The notes below the pieces were generated by a model. The model did not search any database, had not been told where the DNA came from, and saw only the letters and a program-made list of their open reading frames with translations. Position numbers and translations under genes: made by a program. Of a stretch of DNA of 64,000 nt, positions 33,346 through 45,161 are shown piece after piece. The stretch's first letter is position 1; every line of letters starts with the position of its first letter. Location: assembly GCA_037176885.1 (NCBI GenBank), contig JAWWNJ010000024.1, forward strand, positions 930,001 through 994,000, read 5' to 3'. This DNA comes from Favolaschia claudopus. Lineage: Eukaryota > Basidiomycota > Agaricomycetes > Agaricales > Mycenaceae.

Positions 33346-34757
33346 TTTGCCGGTCAGAGAACGCGAGAACCGAGACTCGATATGCTACGCAGTTGTGCGT
33401 GGGATGGGCCGAATGTGGTGGACGGGGTGCAGCAAGAGTAGAAGGTCGCCCGAAACATCGTAGAGCAGTAGTGTTTGTGCGTCGAGTCGGCGAGATAGAT
33501 TCGTTCGATTGAGCGTTCAACGCGGGGCACTGGGAGGAAGAGAGCGGGTGCTTCGAACGAAGTGTGCGCCGTGTCTCGAATGCGCGCAATTTGACGTGGC
33601 GGGAGTGTGCAAAACGAGGCGGGGGTTTTCAATGCGGTTGCGCGAAAGACGGGGCTGAAATTGGCATTGCGCGAACGAATCCGATGGAGTCTGCGAGCCA
33701 TGTGCAGGATGGCTCGCAGGTGATAGACGACGGCGTTGAAAGGCGAGTTGAATGGCAGCGAAAGTGCTGCGTCTGCGTTGAGAGACAGAGTCGACAATGG
33801 GCGGGAGTGGGCAACGTTGGCGTTGACGGAACGACGTGACGAGGTGTGACCTGACGCGTTGGGCAGGATTGTTTTGTGACACGGTGGTGTTGGCGGCGGC
33901 GGCGGCGAGAATGAAGGACATCCAAAGTGGTCGACCACGAAGTTTGTTATTTGATTTAATTAAAAGTTTGGGCTACGCGATTGTACACTATGGATGTATC
34001 GAAGTATCGTATTCTAGTTATAATAAAAAGCTGGAGAGAGAACTTTGATCGCCGAGCGTGAGAGTAGAGGCTGCGAGAATTAAGGGCAGAAGAGGCGGGA
34101 ATATAGTAAGGGTAGCGGCCTGTAGCAGTGACGGAAGCAACTGGAAGCGCTGGAGAGTCAACCTGGCGCAGTCGGAATCTGGTAGCGTTGGGCGAGAGGT
34201 GCCGCAATATGGTGGAATCGACTTGTCGGAGGGCCGGCGGCTGCGTCGTGAGAGAGAGACGAGAACCGAGGGACAGTGAGGGAGGCGAGTTGCTTTCTTT
34301 GCCGCCAGGGTCCGCGAACTCGTTGTGGGCGTAAACGATAGCCTTGAATCGACCAGAGCGCGTAGACCTGCTCGAGAGTCAGAACAATCAAAATGCGACC
34401 TGGTGGGTTGCCGCGATAAGACCCTCGCCCTCACCCAGAAAGCTGCTCTTCCGAAACATCAGCGCCTGCAAACCATCAGCAACCGTCACGGCTGCTTGAC
34501 GGGTAGAAGTTCGAAAGACCGGGAGGATAATGTCTAGTGCAGAAATTTGTGCAAGTGCGAATTTGACGTGAAGCCGGTTGTCGTCACTGTTCTTGTCGAA
34601 GCTGCGGCAGACGCGCTTCGGTTGCTTGAATTTTGTGGTTTCGCGGAATACAGCTGAGATAGACGCACCTGATATTAGCTGCGCGGAATGCAGCCGGGCA
34701 GCGTGAAGTGTCGTGCGGGCGTTGCGACGGGTCCCCCACGAATTGATCTTGACTATG

Positions 34758-34926
34758 TAGCCGTTGCCGCAATGTCTAGTGCAGTTTTGCGAAAGTTTTA
34801 CCAAGTCCGAATTTCACGTTGACTTAGTACTTTTTAGCATAAAAAAACCTCCAAGCGAGAGCAAAAACGTGAAATTTCACCAAGTCCGATTTTCGCGTTG
34901 ACTTAGTACTTTTTTGCCATTTTTCG
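34758..34926 (+). repeat. Direct repeat unit R1, copy 2
   Basis: Second copy of 33021-33186 in the same orientation, 1.74 kb away, with the same internal doubling. Confidence 0.75.
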
Positions 34927-34977
34927 ATTTGGGCGGGTTTGCCGGCGTCGTTACCGTTGTTGTCGGGGCTGCGGCGG

Positions 34978-35155
34978 ACCCGCTTCGCGGAAATTTGCCT
35001 GGATTTTGTGGTTAGAGGGGCGCCCCACACCCGCTTCGCGGAATACAGCTGCTATAGACGCGCCCTCGCCGCTTCGCGGAATACAGCTTAAACAGTCGCG
35101 CCTCCACCGCTGCGCGGAATACAGCCAGGACAAAGTGTCTTCACCGCTGCGCGGA
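34978..35155 (+). repeat. Cluster of short GC hairpins, group 2
   Basis: Copies of CCGCTTCGCGG or CCGCTGCGCGG at about 34979, 35030, 35069, 35107 and 35143. From 35030 each is followed by AATACAGC or AGTACAGC with a 36-40 base period. A related copy stands at about 34678. Stem constant, loop TTC or TGC. Confidence 0.7.
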
Positions 35156-35554
35156 GTACAGCTGGTACAGATAGAGACTGATGGCCGGTGCTGGGCGAGT
35201 CCTCCGCTGAGTGTGCTGGTGGTAGAGGCAATGGACCGAGGGTGTGCTGTTACGCCGGTAGAATCGACGGGAGAGAGACGAGTCGACGGCGATAACGTTG
35301 CCCGAGTTGGAGGTTGGTTGGACCAGGTTGGTTGCGCGGGAGAGACACGGCGACGTTGAGTTGCGGGAGTCACGAAGACGCGGTGACGTTGATACGCGAG
35401 AGGGACGGAATCGACGATGACGTGTGCAAACTTGACGCGCCCGATCGTGCGGTGGATCGGCGGGAGTGGAGGGGTCGGGGGACGTGACAGACGTTGAGGG
35501 GGAAGGGTATGTTGCGGAAGTGGCGATGAGGTGGCGGTGTCGGTGATCTCGGCC

Positions 35555-35820
35555 GAGGTTGAAGTTGAAGTTGAGGTTGAGGTTGAGTTGAAGTTGAGGT
35601 TGACCTCGACGGCGGTGAGGTCGATGACCGACGCGGCGACGACGACGGTGGTGAAGATGAGCGGGGATGATGAGGAGCAAGTTGAAGTTGAAGTCAAGTT
35701 GAAGGTGAGTTGAAGTTCAACTTTTGACCTCGACGGTGACGACGGCGACGACGGTGACCGACGACGACGGTGACCGACGACGACGATGTTCACGACGACA
35801 CCGACGCCCTCGATGACCTT
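35555..35820 (+). repeat. Low-complexity GTTGAA and GACGACG tracts
   Basis: Hexamer-like GTTGAA/GTTGAG runs followed by GACGACGGTGACC-type repeats. Open frames across this stretch are a result of the repeat and are not taken as genes. Confidence 0.6.
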
Positions 35821-35908
35821 GACATGAACTTGGACGACGACTACGGCCCCCACACCCCAAAACCCCACCCCCCAAATTTGCCCCGGCTCGGCATAACGCG
35901 CACTATTC

Positions 35909-35945
35909 CCACAAGTGATGCGCCTTACCACTGGGCCAAGCGGGC
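35909..35945 (-). tRNA. Truncated tRNA-Thr 5' half (TGT-type anticodon loop)
   Basis: Contains acceptor 5' strand GCCCGCT, box A TGGCCCAGTGG, D arm and anticodon 5' stem CATCA with CTTGTGG, but no anticodon 3' stem, T arm or acceptor 3' strand follows in the next 130 bases. Shares 30 of 32 bases with the 5' half of the tRNA-Thr at 25630-25714, in the same orientation. Non-functional as a tRNA. Confidence 0.75.
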
Positions 35946-36740
35946 GTTGAATAGGTCTACGTTGTTAATATGTAGAGGTGAAGAAGAAGCCGTAGTGTTG
36001 GAATCATCCAAATCGAATCAAAACTGCGAAAGTTATCGTTTTTTCAAAGTTTTGAACGGTATTGGGGTTGTTTGAGGCGAATTATGTGTTATAGGGGATG
36101 GTTAGGGGTGTACGTATAGGTACTATGACTAGGAGAACCTCTGTAGTTGCAGGGGAATTTTTTCTTGGCTATTCTTTGAGTTTTGCAATTTGGGCACTAT
36201 TGGACCAAAGACACCTTATTTCTGATTGAAAACACACCAGAGGCATTATATACCTTCCTGTTGGACTGCAGAGTATAGGACGTGAATTTATATACAAGGA
36301 TTCCCCCAGTAACTGCAAGCAGAGCGGATACAGCTGATGGCAGTAAGATGTCTGGAAACAGTAATTTGCCAACGTATTTTCGCTTGTCAGTAGGCCGTTA
36401 TTGAGAGGTGCATTCAGTGGAATGGTAGTCTCGCACACTCAACTCAAGAGGCACACGGTAATTGTGGTGTTCAATTCGATACTGAGTTCTGACCATCAGT
36501 TGATCAAATCGCGATCGATCACGTAAGCGACGCGAGTTGTCTCTTCACCACCACTCTCCGTCAGCCAACATGTGTACTGTATCGTCGGAGCTCTCCTCAA
36601 ACTCTCGTCGGGGGTCTCCACCATGTAGATTGAGCACGAGAAATGCCGGCCAGCCACAGAACCCTCGCAAGAGAAACTCGCGGAAGGGCCTGTCGCCGTT
36701 TGACGCGCCTGTTGCACGGCGGTTATAGCAGGCGTCGCGA
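35946..36740. other. Intergenic, unassigned
   Basis: No gene that I can support. A minus-strand frame of 114 codons at 36496-36840 and shorter plus-strand frames lack domains. Confidence 0.4.
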
Positions 36741-36763
36741 GATATAGCCGGAGATTGGTGAAA

Positions 36764-37462
36764 GTTTCACCAGGCTGTATTGCAAGGCAAGGAAAAATCT
36801 GTGGCCTTCCAAGTCTACATCGACAGGCCGTACTCACCATCCTCCTGAGCTCTGGCTGGGCACCTTACTCTCTCTTTCGGAAGACATCCCGACGAGTTTG
36901 GGACGCCTTGTAACCGCTCTTGGGACGTTTCGGATTCACCACGAAATCCGTGACTTCATGCAAGAGTACAAGTCCAAGGACAACCTTTCAATCAAGAGGC
37001 GCCTTCAGAATTCAGATAAATACCTTTCTCAAGAAACCAAATCTCAAATCTCGGCTGCTTGTGCGCAGTTCCCCTATCAATGTCTCGTTTCCTCGACACC
37101 ATCATCATCTAGTCAACTTCCAGACATAGTCGACAGATATGAGCGTCTTCAAGGGAATATTCGATATGCACAAGGCAGAAGGGCATGTCGCTCACCTTGC
37201 TCGCGGCGAAGAGCGAGTTTCTTTATTCAAGCGCTCAGATTGTGAGCACACTTCGGCTGCTACAGTCATTCCACTGGTGGCCGGGGTACATGATTAGTTC
37301 AGTACTGACTCTCAAGTACGATTTTCCGTTCTGCGCGCCCTCTGTGACGAACTGCCTGTGCCAGATCTTGGTTTCCATCCCCTCCAATCGCTCGCTATTC
37401 ACGCGTGCAACGAAATTATTCTTGTCTTTATGCAAAAGTACGTTGGATTTCTGTGTTTTTGA
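36764..37462 (+). pseudogene. Fragmentary unknown gene, possibly a helical N-terminal domain of a STAND- or kinase-like protein
   Basis: Three protein-like segments in different frames on the plus strand: HHPPELWLGTLLSLSEDIP followed by LGRLVTALGTFRIHHEIRDF and SIKRRLQNSDKYLSQETKSQ (to about 37060); MSVFKGIFDMHKAEGHVAHL with RVSLFKRSDCEHTSAATVIP (37137-37292); and VRFSVLRALCDELPVPDLGF with QSLAIHACNEIILVFMQKYV (37317-37462). The first resembles the helical N-terminal region found in basidiomycete signalling STAND and kinase-like proteins. I cannot connect the segments with certain splice sites, and no catalytic or NTPase domain follows before the next gene. A broken or incomplete copy is the likeliest reading. 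Confidence 0.3.
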
Positions 37463-37904
37463 GCCGCCCGTCTGCTAGCTTGGGTCGTGAGTGGAGCGAT
37501 CGTAGCATACATTACCGCGATTCTATGTAGGTACGAGTTCCTGATTAGTACCACGGCGGGAATACATCTCCCTCTTTTCTCTAATTGCGAGACATGAGCC
37601 GGCTCTTGACATTCCCGGAACAAAGGAATGATTATTTCGATCCTATACATGTATGGTACATTGTTTCTGTGTTTGTGTCTAGGGGTACATATGAAGAAAG
37701 CCCATGATAGGGCTGATTTTAAGCTGGTTGTGTAAAAATATTGATGTGCCATAACCCTCTAGCTATATGACGAGCAGGGTCTCAATGCGTGTAGTGACGA
37801 GATCATCTGGAATCGAGAGCAGGTCTCGACGCGGGTCCGGTGAGAGCTTGGCATAAATACAATGCAACGGAAGGGTCTGCTCGAGTCGAGTTGCATCGCG
37901 ACTC

Positions 37905-40571
37905 TCACGACCCAGCAGCACGCGCCGCCTCGACACCCCTTCCTCGCCCACGTCCACGACCATGCCCGCGCTGCTGCTCCTCAGCAGGTGCAATGACTGC
38001 AACGATGACCGAGATGTCTGGAGATATTCCTCGGTCAGCGCTCTGGCAAGTAAGAATATAGAGATCAAGGAAACACTCACCATCGCTCTTCCCCCCACGA
38101 TAGGCCCTCCCACTCTCCCTCGCCCGCCTCGCGAACGGCGTATCATCCTCTTCCGTCCACGGTTCCTCGAGAAGCGTCGGGAGCGAGCTTGCGGCTGTGC
38201 TTCCACTGGCGACGCTCGTACTTGGAGTCGAGACCGAGGTAGAAGCTGAACCCGAAGCGGACGCAGAGCCAGGCAAACTACTAGAAATAGCAGCACCCGA
38301 ACAACCCCTCCACCTCTCCTTCCCCGCCTTTCTCGTCGCCACCCGCCTTGCGCGCGAACACAGTGCCTCGCTCAGCATCCCCGCTAGCGTTTGTCTCCGC
38401 AACCTTGCCGTATCCACTCCCTTCTTGCCCGCTGCCTCGCTGCCTTCGACATCAATATCAAACACCTCGTCACTCGTCTCCAAAAGCTCGCTGCTCCCAA
38501 CAACCCCCCTCACCCGCCTCACCTCCTCCAACACCTCCTCATCCCAGAGATTATCGCTCAATCCATCGCTCGCGAGGATCACAATATCCCCCGCCTTCAC
38601 CGGCAATGTGAAGAGGTGCGCCGCAGATGAAGGCGTCACCTCCACTTCCACCTTCCTCTCCTTCTCCGACGCAGACGCAACAGAGCGCCACCAACCCTCC
38701 TTACTCGCCTTCGTCTCTTCTGTTGGGGGTACAGGAGCCTTAGACGACGACGCCGGCGCCGCACTCAATTGCACCGGTGTATTCCACCTCCACCACATCT
38801 CCTCACTCCGCCATGCAACCTCCTCCCCTCTGACCAACATACCCACACAATCGCCCACATGCGCAATTTTGAGCACAGGGGTCAACTCTGCGTCTCCGGC
38901 CCTGGCGTCGAGATTCGTTTCGCTCGAGGTAGTCGCACTCGAAGAAGGCGTCGACGAGCTAGGGCCGCCGACAATTGTAGCGTCCACTTCCCCCGCGGGC
39001 ACGTAATCAAGAACAGCTACAAGCGCGGTGCTGCTCCCGGCAAGCAGCGGGATGGTCTTAGGCTCCTCACGCGCCATCAATAGCGAGGACGAAGATGCCA
39101 TTGGCATCTTCGTTGGCAGAGATGACGGGGCAGCTGTCGATGAGAGTGATTGAGGTAACGAGGTGGAAGAAGACGAAGGCGCGGGTACGACATGCGCATG
39201 CAAAGTCCTCTCGTACGCACGTTCTAAGATATGCAGCACATCGAGTCCATCAGCGAGCTCGTCTAGCTCTGCGGCGAGTGCGTCTGCAGGCGATAATGAC
39301 TCGCCTTCCCACTCAGGTGCGTCATCCGCGTCATACTCCTCCGCCGCGTCAAAGGAAGATGATGAGGGCGCGAATTCTGTGGTCGGAGACCGCCAGGACT
39401 CGGGCGGTTTCCATGATGTCGGAAGCGAAGAGAGTCCTGGATCGGAGTAAATCGCTGCTGAGGCAGGATATGGTGCGAATCGATTGTTGTAGGCTGACCA
39501 GGGTTTGACGACTGGGACTGCTGGTGGAGTGGACTGTGAATGCAAGGATGGATGGGATGCTCGATCGACTTCATCAGCGCAGAAATGCATCAGTCTGCGC
39601 GCAAAGAGGGCTGAAGCGCTCGGGCCAGAAGGTGGAGCTGCAAACGAAATATTTAGCCGCCATACAGCATAACAGAGGAAGAGCGGTAGCAGAATCATAT
39701 CAGGAAAAGTTAAGTCATCCCACCGAATCTGTGACAGAATTCATGGGTTTGGTGTGTGCTTAAACCGAAACAGAAACTGTGAATTTGAGGTCGTTTCCGT
39801 CTCGATCCACCTCACACCGAGCCCAATGACTTCCGCTACAAGTTCAGCTTGTGCGTTTCCGGCGTGGATAGACCGGAGACGGTAGAATAGAATTAGGATA
39901 TGGGTCGGGGAAAACTCGTTGTTCTAAAACGAGCCCGATCCCACGCCAGCGAAACGTAGCAATGAAAGTAGTCCAAGATAAGAAAACAACCCACCTGGAT
40001 GCTTGACTCGGGCCCATCCACCGACCCCATCAGCGACACCCATGGCATTTTCGCGCACGAAATAAGCATCTTCCCCGACCTGAACGGCAAGCGGTGCATC
40101 CGTATAAGATTCCTGATACGCGTTTGTGTGCATGGCGCGAACACGATGCCCGCGTTTGGGGATTCCATACGCGCCGACATCTAGCATATATCGTTTGCCG
40201 CCCCGACGATGTGAGCGACCGCCATTGCTTGCGGGTGCAGACGATGGCTTCGGTGTAGGCCCGGGGTTGTACGGAAAGAGTAGGGCAAGCTGGGCGGGGT
40301 GTGATGATTGATGGGTGGGCGAATGGGGTGCAGCGAGAGCCAACGGAGCATGTGTGGGATGAGGGTTGGTGTTTGGAGCCTCTACTTCGCCACGAGCTTC
40401 GATTGGTAGTCTGTGTGTTGTGAGACGGGTGTTCGGGGGTGGTGGCGGGGGAGTGTCGAAGAAAGAGGCGAGCGGTAAAGTCGTTGGGTTGGTGTAAAGT
40501 GCGCGAGACGCAGAATTTGAGCGTACTCTGCCAACTCGGGGCAAAGCTGTATAAAACCGTGGATGCTTCAT
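37905..40571 (-). CDS. PTC7: PP2C-type protein phosphatase, PTC7-like
   Basis: Mn/Mg-dependent Ser/Thr phosphatase of the PTC7/Azr1 group, usually mitochondrial. Start MKHPRFYTALPRVGRVRSN at 40571, an Arg-containing N-terminus suited to import. Metal-binding motif MGVADGVGGWARVKHPG, then a long intron (about 39993-39634), ALFARRLMHFCADEV, a large Ser/Pro-rich acidic insert, LKIAHVGDCVGMLVRGEE, GDIVILASDGLSDNLWDEE (second metal Asp), and, after a last intron, GGKSDDISVIVAVIAP (third metal Asp) with an Arg/Gly tail to the stop at 37905. The Ser-rich inserts are longer than in yeast Ptc7. Neighbours are unrelated. Confidence 0.88.
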
Positions 40572-41827
40572 AGCAGCTGCAAGTTACAGAACCAGCCAAG
40601 AAGTAGAGTGACCCAAAACCCAGAGCCCAAGATGGTGGTGGTACTTGGTAGAAATACTATGAAGAGCCGGGAGGAATCGGCTCCCCCGCATGTGACACAA
40701 CTTGTGACCGTCACCATGACGTCCTTCAAACTTGGACTCTTCCACTGTGGAACTCCCTCCGCCTCTGCCCGCACACGGGGTTCCCATACATCCCGTCTAA
40801 CCCCGCATCTCCCTTGTTTTGAGTCTCCTGGTCCACTTTCCATCCTCTTCGTGCAAGGCGAGAACATACATACAATCTGCCTTCCAAGCAGAAATGACTC
40901 AAAGATCATCATTCAATTTGCTTCAAGAATACTCCGACCAATCAAGACCTTTGGATCTGTGTGGCGGTCAACAGCGGTCAACTTGCAGGCAGACCAGGCG
41001 AGGCGAGGCAGGGCCAATGCGGTCGCGGTCTATCACCTTTGCGGGACTCAATCTGCTCTCTGCCAGTGGTCTGCAAGCTCTCATTCAAACTCGATATCCA
41101 TCTTCTTCGGGCGCACCCGCACTGGCAGTTTGCATTGGGACTTGAATCTTAAATTCCTTTGCTATAGAGTTTACCACCCTACAGGAATGCCTAGGCTCTC
41201 CCTCAAGTTTCCACCTTGCCCTCTTCTGCCCGTACAAATTGGATCCCCACCGGTTTTCATACCCAGAACCGAGAGTAACATCCACCGCATGCCCTCAAGC
41301 TCACCATCGGAAAGGCTGGCTTCGTGTTGCAAGTACAAAGGTCAAGCTTTAAGCTTCAATCCCTCTTTTTCAAGTCAACACCTACAGTCTGGCTCAAGAA
41401 GTTGCTCCTGCAATTCAAGAATAACTATCTCAGAATCCTGCCACTGCACAAGACCACTGACCACACGGGAAGTGATCAGGACCACTGCACCCACATAATC
41501 GCCGTGACACTGAGCCTCAATTGCCCGAATAATTCGCCTTTCAACCGTGTCTTGGCAATTTTTCTCCAGCTCAATTCACGCACCACCCTCTCTATCCATG
41601 AGACCCCATTTTCACACCAGGTCCAGCCGTAGCCCACGAAGGAAACACATGGAGGGAACCAGCGTTCCCCACAAGCTACGATTAGACTTTTGTTTCCGAC
41701 TGCAGTGAACAGTCGTTGGTGTCAAAAAAAACTTATTTGCCTCTTACAACACATACAGGCGAAACGTTGGCGTATCCGTGTTGGGTATACCCGTACCAGC
41801 ACTCAGTATATCTTCCAATGACAACAC
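40572..41827. other. Intergenic between PTC7-like and PEBP genes
   Basis: No gene seen. The stretch 40800-41650 is rich in CTCAAG/CAAGCTC and shares short words with repeat blocks A and B (for example CGCACTGGCAG), so it may be a very diverged third copy; this is weak. Confidence 0.4.
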
Positions 41828-42577
41828 TCAGTTCCACTTCCGCTCACAGCTGCCGACCCACATCCCCCACCCAAGCACCTTATCCACAATCGCGTCCGCA
41901 ATCTGCTCCCTCGTCGCCTTCGCGCTCAACAGCTTCGGGTCGAGCGGCTCGGATAGGGCAACGACTTGGTAGAAATCTGCGATACAGCCGGTCATACTCT
42001 CGTATATATAAAACTGTATATACAACTCACATCGATGCGGCCCATGATTCATGAGCGGCCGTGGAGGCAGGTATGGTACATTCCGCCGCGTCACGCCGTA
42101 GTGAAAGCCACCCTTAAGCAACGCTTTGCTGTCGTCCTGAATCTCAAAGTCCACAGCTTCGACGCTCGTCTTGGAGGGCGGGATGCCGCCAAAGACACTG
42201 ACATGATCAGAGTCACCCGGTCAGCCAACCACTGTCGAATACCACACTCGCAAAGACGCAACTCACCCATGCGAAATCGGCATCGCCAACGGCGCGTCCG
42301 GGTCCTCCGACACAAGCAACCACTCCTTCACGTCCACGCCCTCCCCAGGCGCCTTGTCCGCCTTCCACTCCCACCTCAACTGCGGGCACTTCCCTTTCCC
42401 ATCCGCAGTATACTCCACCCCAAGCTGGGCATCGGTCTCCCCGCAATCTGGGGACGTCACGATGAGAGTCTGCTCGGGGTGTTTCGCAAATGCAGGACGC
42501 GTGTAGAAGAGCTTGGCGTCGCGGCCGCGTCGGTTTTTGAGGAGCCAGGAGAGGGTTACTTCGACAATGGGTCGCAT
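41828..42577 (-). CDS. PEBP-like protein (YbhB/YbcL or Raf-kinase-inhibitor-like)
   Basis: Small soluble phosphatidylethanolamine-binding-protein fold. Exon 1 MRPIVEVTLSWLLKNRRGRD (42577), then TLIVTSPDCGETDAQLG, CPQLRWEWKADKAPGEG and EWLLVSEDPDAPLAMPISHG, which carries the DPDAP ligand loop and its His. After an intron, IPPSKTSVEAVDFEIQDDSK, GFHYGVTRRNVPYLPPRP and NHGPHR; after another, YFYQVVALSEPLDPK and the end WGMWVGSCERKWN (stop 41828). GPHRYFYQVVAL is the second PEBP signature. About 200 residues; function in fungi is mostly unknown. A TATA box lies at 42708-42717. Confidence 0.88.
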
Positions 42578-42707
42578 TGAGTGGGTGAGCTCGTCGTCGT
42601 TGTGCGAAAGGAAGAAGATGTGAGCAGATTCATCATTACATCTGCCGACCGGAAAGAAGTCAAGAAACGGGGAGAAACACGATTCGCGATAACGTGATCC
42701 TGATGGG

Positions 42708-42717
42708 CTATTTATAC
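42708..42717 (-). promoter_or_regulatory. TATA box of the PEBP-like gene
   Basis: GTATAAATAG on the minus strand, about 130 bases before the ATG at 42577. Confidence 0.6.
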
Positions 42718-42966
42718 TTTCCGGGCGCTAAATAAAATTCGTGTCAATAGGAAGGGAGCGGATGCGTATGTATTACTGGTGTTTTAGGGAAGATTTAACT
42801 ACATGTATTTATACGAGTTGTGCAGCGCCTTGATGTCAGCGCTCATCCAAAGCTTTTGTTGAAAATCTCGGTCTTCAAGCTTCAAGTCTAGAGTTCCATG
42901 ACAAACTTGGCATGACGTAATGAACGCGTCTGCTTCGGTTGTGCGCTTCCTTTCCTTTCGACCATC

Positions 42967-44328
42967 ATGAAGCTCTCATTTTTCACTTTCCTTCGCGGAC
43001 AATTCTCTCCTCAGCCGCCTGTTGTCAAAGCTGACCTCGCCGGCAAAACTGTGGTCGTCCTCGGAGCGAACACTGGCCTTGGATTTGAAGCTTCAAAGCA
43101 CTTCGCCTCAATGAACCCGGGCCGGCTTATCCTGGCTTGCAGAAGTGAAGCGAAAGGACAGGCAGCCATTGAGAGTACGTATCTAACATAGCAGAGAATC
43201 CTCAGTGCTCTGAAGGTGCGAGGTATAGAACTGCAAGCTGCCACGGGCTATACCAAAGCAGAGCTATGGTTGATAGATCTCGCCGACTTTGAATCCGTCA
43301 AGAAATTCGCCGATAAGTTCGAACGCGATGGCGGCCGCCTCGATATCCTTGTGGAGAATGCCGCGCTCTCGACTCGCAAGTATGAAGCTACTAAGGACGG
43401 CTGGGAAGCCTCGTGCGTTATTTCGATTCATAGCACTTTCACGCAGTCCATCACTCGCCGTGCGTAGTATGCAAGTCAGCAATCTCTCAACTCCTCTCCT
43501 TGCTTTCCTCCTCCTTCCTGCCATGATCAAGACCGCCGAAGAACACGCTACTGTCCCGCGACTTGTTGTTGTTGCTAGTGAGGTGCGTTGTATCGATGCT
43601 AGGAAAGCCCTCCCTCACTTTGCTAGGTTCATTACTGGACGACATTAGAGAAGAAAATCCTTGAGAATCCTGATATGTTGAAGACTATGGCAAGCGCCGA
43701 ATACTGCACAGAAAAGTGGGTGTGAATTTCATTCCATCTTTATGAATTTTTCTCAACTGTTTCTTATTTCACTTCCAGAATGATGTCGAGTCGATATCTC
43801 TTGACCAAACGTAAGCTCCGGGTCTCGAAAACACAATTGATGACTGCCATTCAAATCGATTCCTAGTCCTTAACATCTTCTTCGTCCGCGCCTTCAACGA
43901 CCGTCTCCCTTCTTCCACACCCCTCGTTATAGATGCTATCAATCCAGGCCTCTGCAAAACTGAACTCATGCGCGAAGCAGACGGAATAGCTTCCCTTTTC
44001 GTCGCGCTCCTCCTCAATATTGTCGCATTCTCGGCGGAGCAGGGTAGCCGGCAGCTTGTCTACGGCGCAGTGGCTAATGCGGAGAATCCCGAAGCGTTTC
44101 GCGGGCAATATATTTCTGCGTGTCAAGTTACGGAGGTTTCGGACTTTGTATTGAGTCCTGAAGGCGTGAAAGCGCAGGATCGACTTTGGTGCGTTCGGCT
44201 GTTTGGTTAGATTATGAGCGCTGAGCATGGAGGCTGATTCATTTTCTCTTAGGGACGAGTTGATTGAAATTCTAGGCAAAGTTGATTCGAGAGTCCCTGC
44301 TATCGCTAGCCAGTATCTTTCTGCCTAG
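42967..44328 (+). CDS. Short-chain dehydrogenase/reductase, SDR array copy 1
   Basis: NAD(P)-dependent oxidoreductase of the retinol-dehydrogenase/WWOX-like SDR group; substrate unknown. Exon 1 from MKLSFFTFLRGQFSPQPPVV, then LAGKTVVVLGANTGLGFEAS (cofactor motif), LILACRSEAKGQAAIE. After an intron (43175-43228) [20 protein letters not shown] and [19 protein letters not shown] (NAG-like region here NAA); then [30 protein letters not shown] (Ser), HYWTTLEKKILENPDML, MMSSRYLLTK (catalytic Tyr and Lys as YxxxK), NIFFVRAFNDRLPSSTPLVI, AINPGLCKTELMRE, GSRQLVYGAVANAENPE and the end PAIASQYLSA. Six introns of about 50-60 nt. First of four head-to-tail copies. Confidence 0.9.
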
Positions 44329-45161
44329 CGCTGATCGATGAGGTATCGACGAGTTCCAAATCGCTTCTCCTCGTAGAGGATTGCGTCTTTTGGTCTCAAG
44401 AATCCCCCTGACCTTTAATTTCACGGTCATTTTGAACAGATTTTGTATTTGTTTTCCTGCCAGTGCATTAAGTTGCGACCTGGCCTCCCGTCGTTCGTTC
44501 GACCGTGGATGCTACGTGTCATGAAGTTCATTCGCAGTTTCTTTTCATCGGATTACAGATTCACTGCGTACCCAGTTCTCCTTTCCCGCACGGGTTAAAC
44601 AGCCCACAAAGTCGCGGCAGGAGCGGGTTTCGGTGCCAAGGACTGTGCAGACCAATCGCTGCTGAGTCCCCACAATGTGACGCGCGTCTTGGCACCGGCT
44701 GGCTTTAATGTCCTTGTCGCGAAATTTGTCAACTCTTTCAAAACCCACAATTTCGTCGTCGCGAGAACCGCATCGGGTATTAGGCCGCTGGTTAGCATGA
44801 ACGATGATTCAATTGATCATCGAAATTGAACCAAAATTGAACGACATGTAAAACTCTAAACTCGGAAAACGTCTTTCGATTTTTACAGGCGGTCTAGAGG
44901 AGTCTTCTGAAGAATCAGAAGAAAACCACATTGGTGCAATCGTCATCCTGGAATATGACCAGAAAAGGTTTCGTGAACTCAACATTCAACCGTGTCAATG
45001 GGAACGAGCAGTGACTAATCCGAAAGATGTCAGACACCGATGAGGACCCCGACCACCAAGACCACGCAAGTGAACCACTATGTGCACCCGATCAGACCCT
45101 TATAAATGGCGACCAACCTCCAGCAGTGTTCATCCCAAAGCCCCCCACATTTCTGCCCATC
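44329..45161. other. Intergenic, with one unassigned open stretch
   Basis: An open plus-strand stretch at about 44597-44822, without an early ATG, includes NVTRVLAPAGFNVLVAKFVN and FVVARTASGIRPL, which looks protein-like. I cannot assign it; it may be a relic exon. Confidence 0.3.

Noticed and set aside
35531..36075. Acidic and Val/Glu-rich frames over the GTTGAA/GACGACG tracts
   Set aside because: Open only because of simple-sequence repeats; no domain, promoter or splice support.
38197..39006. Long plus-strand frame inside the PTC7-like gene
   Set aside because: Antisense shadow of Ser/Pro-rich PP2C coding sequence; the minus strand shows all metal-binding motifs.
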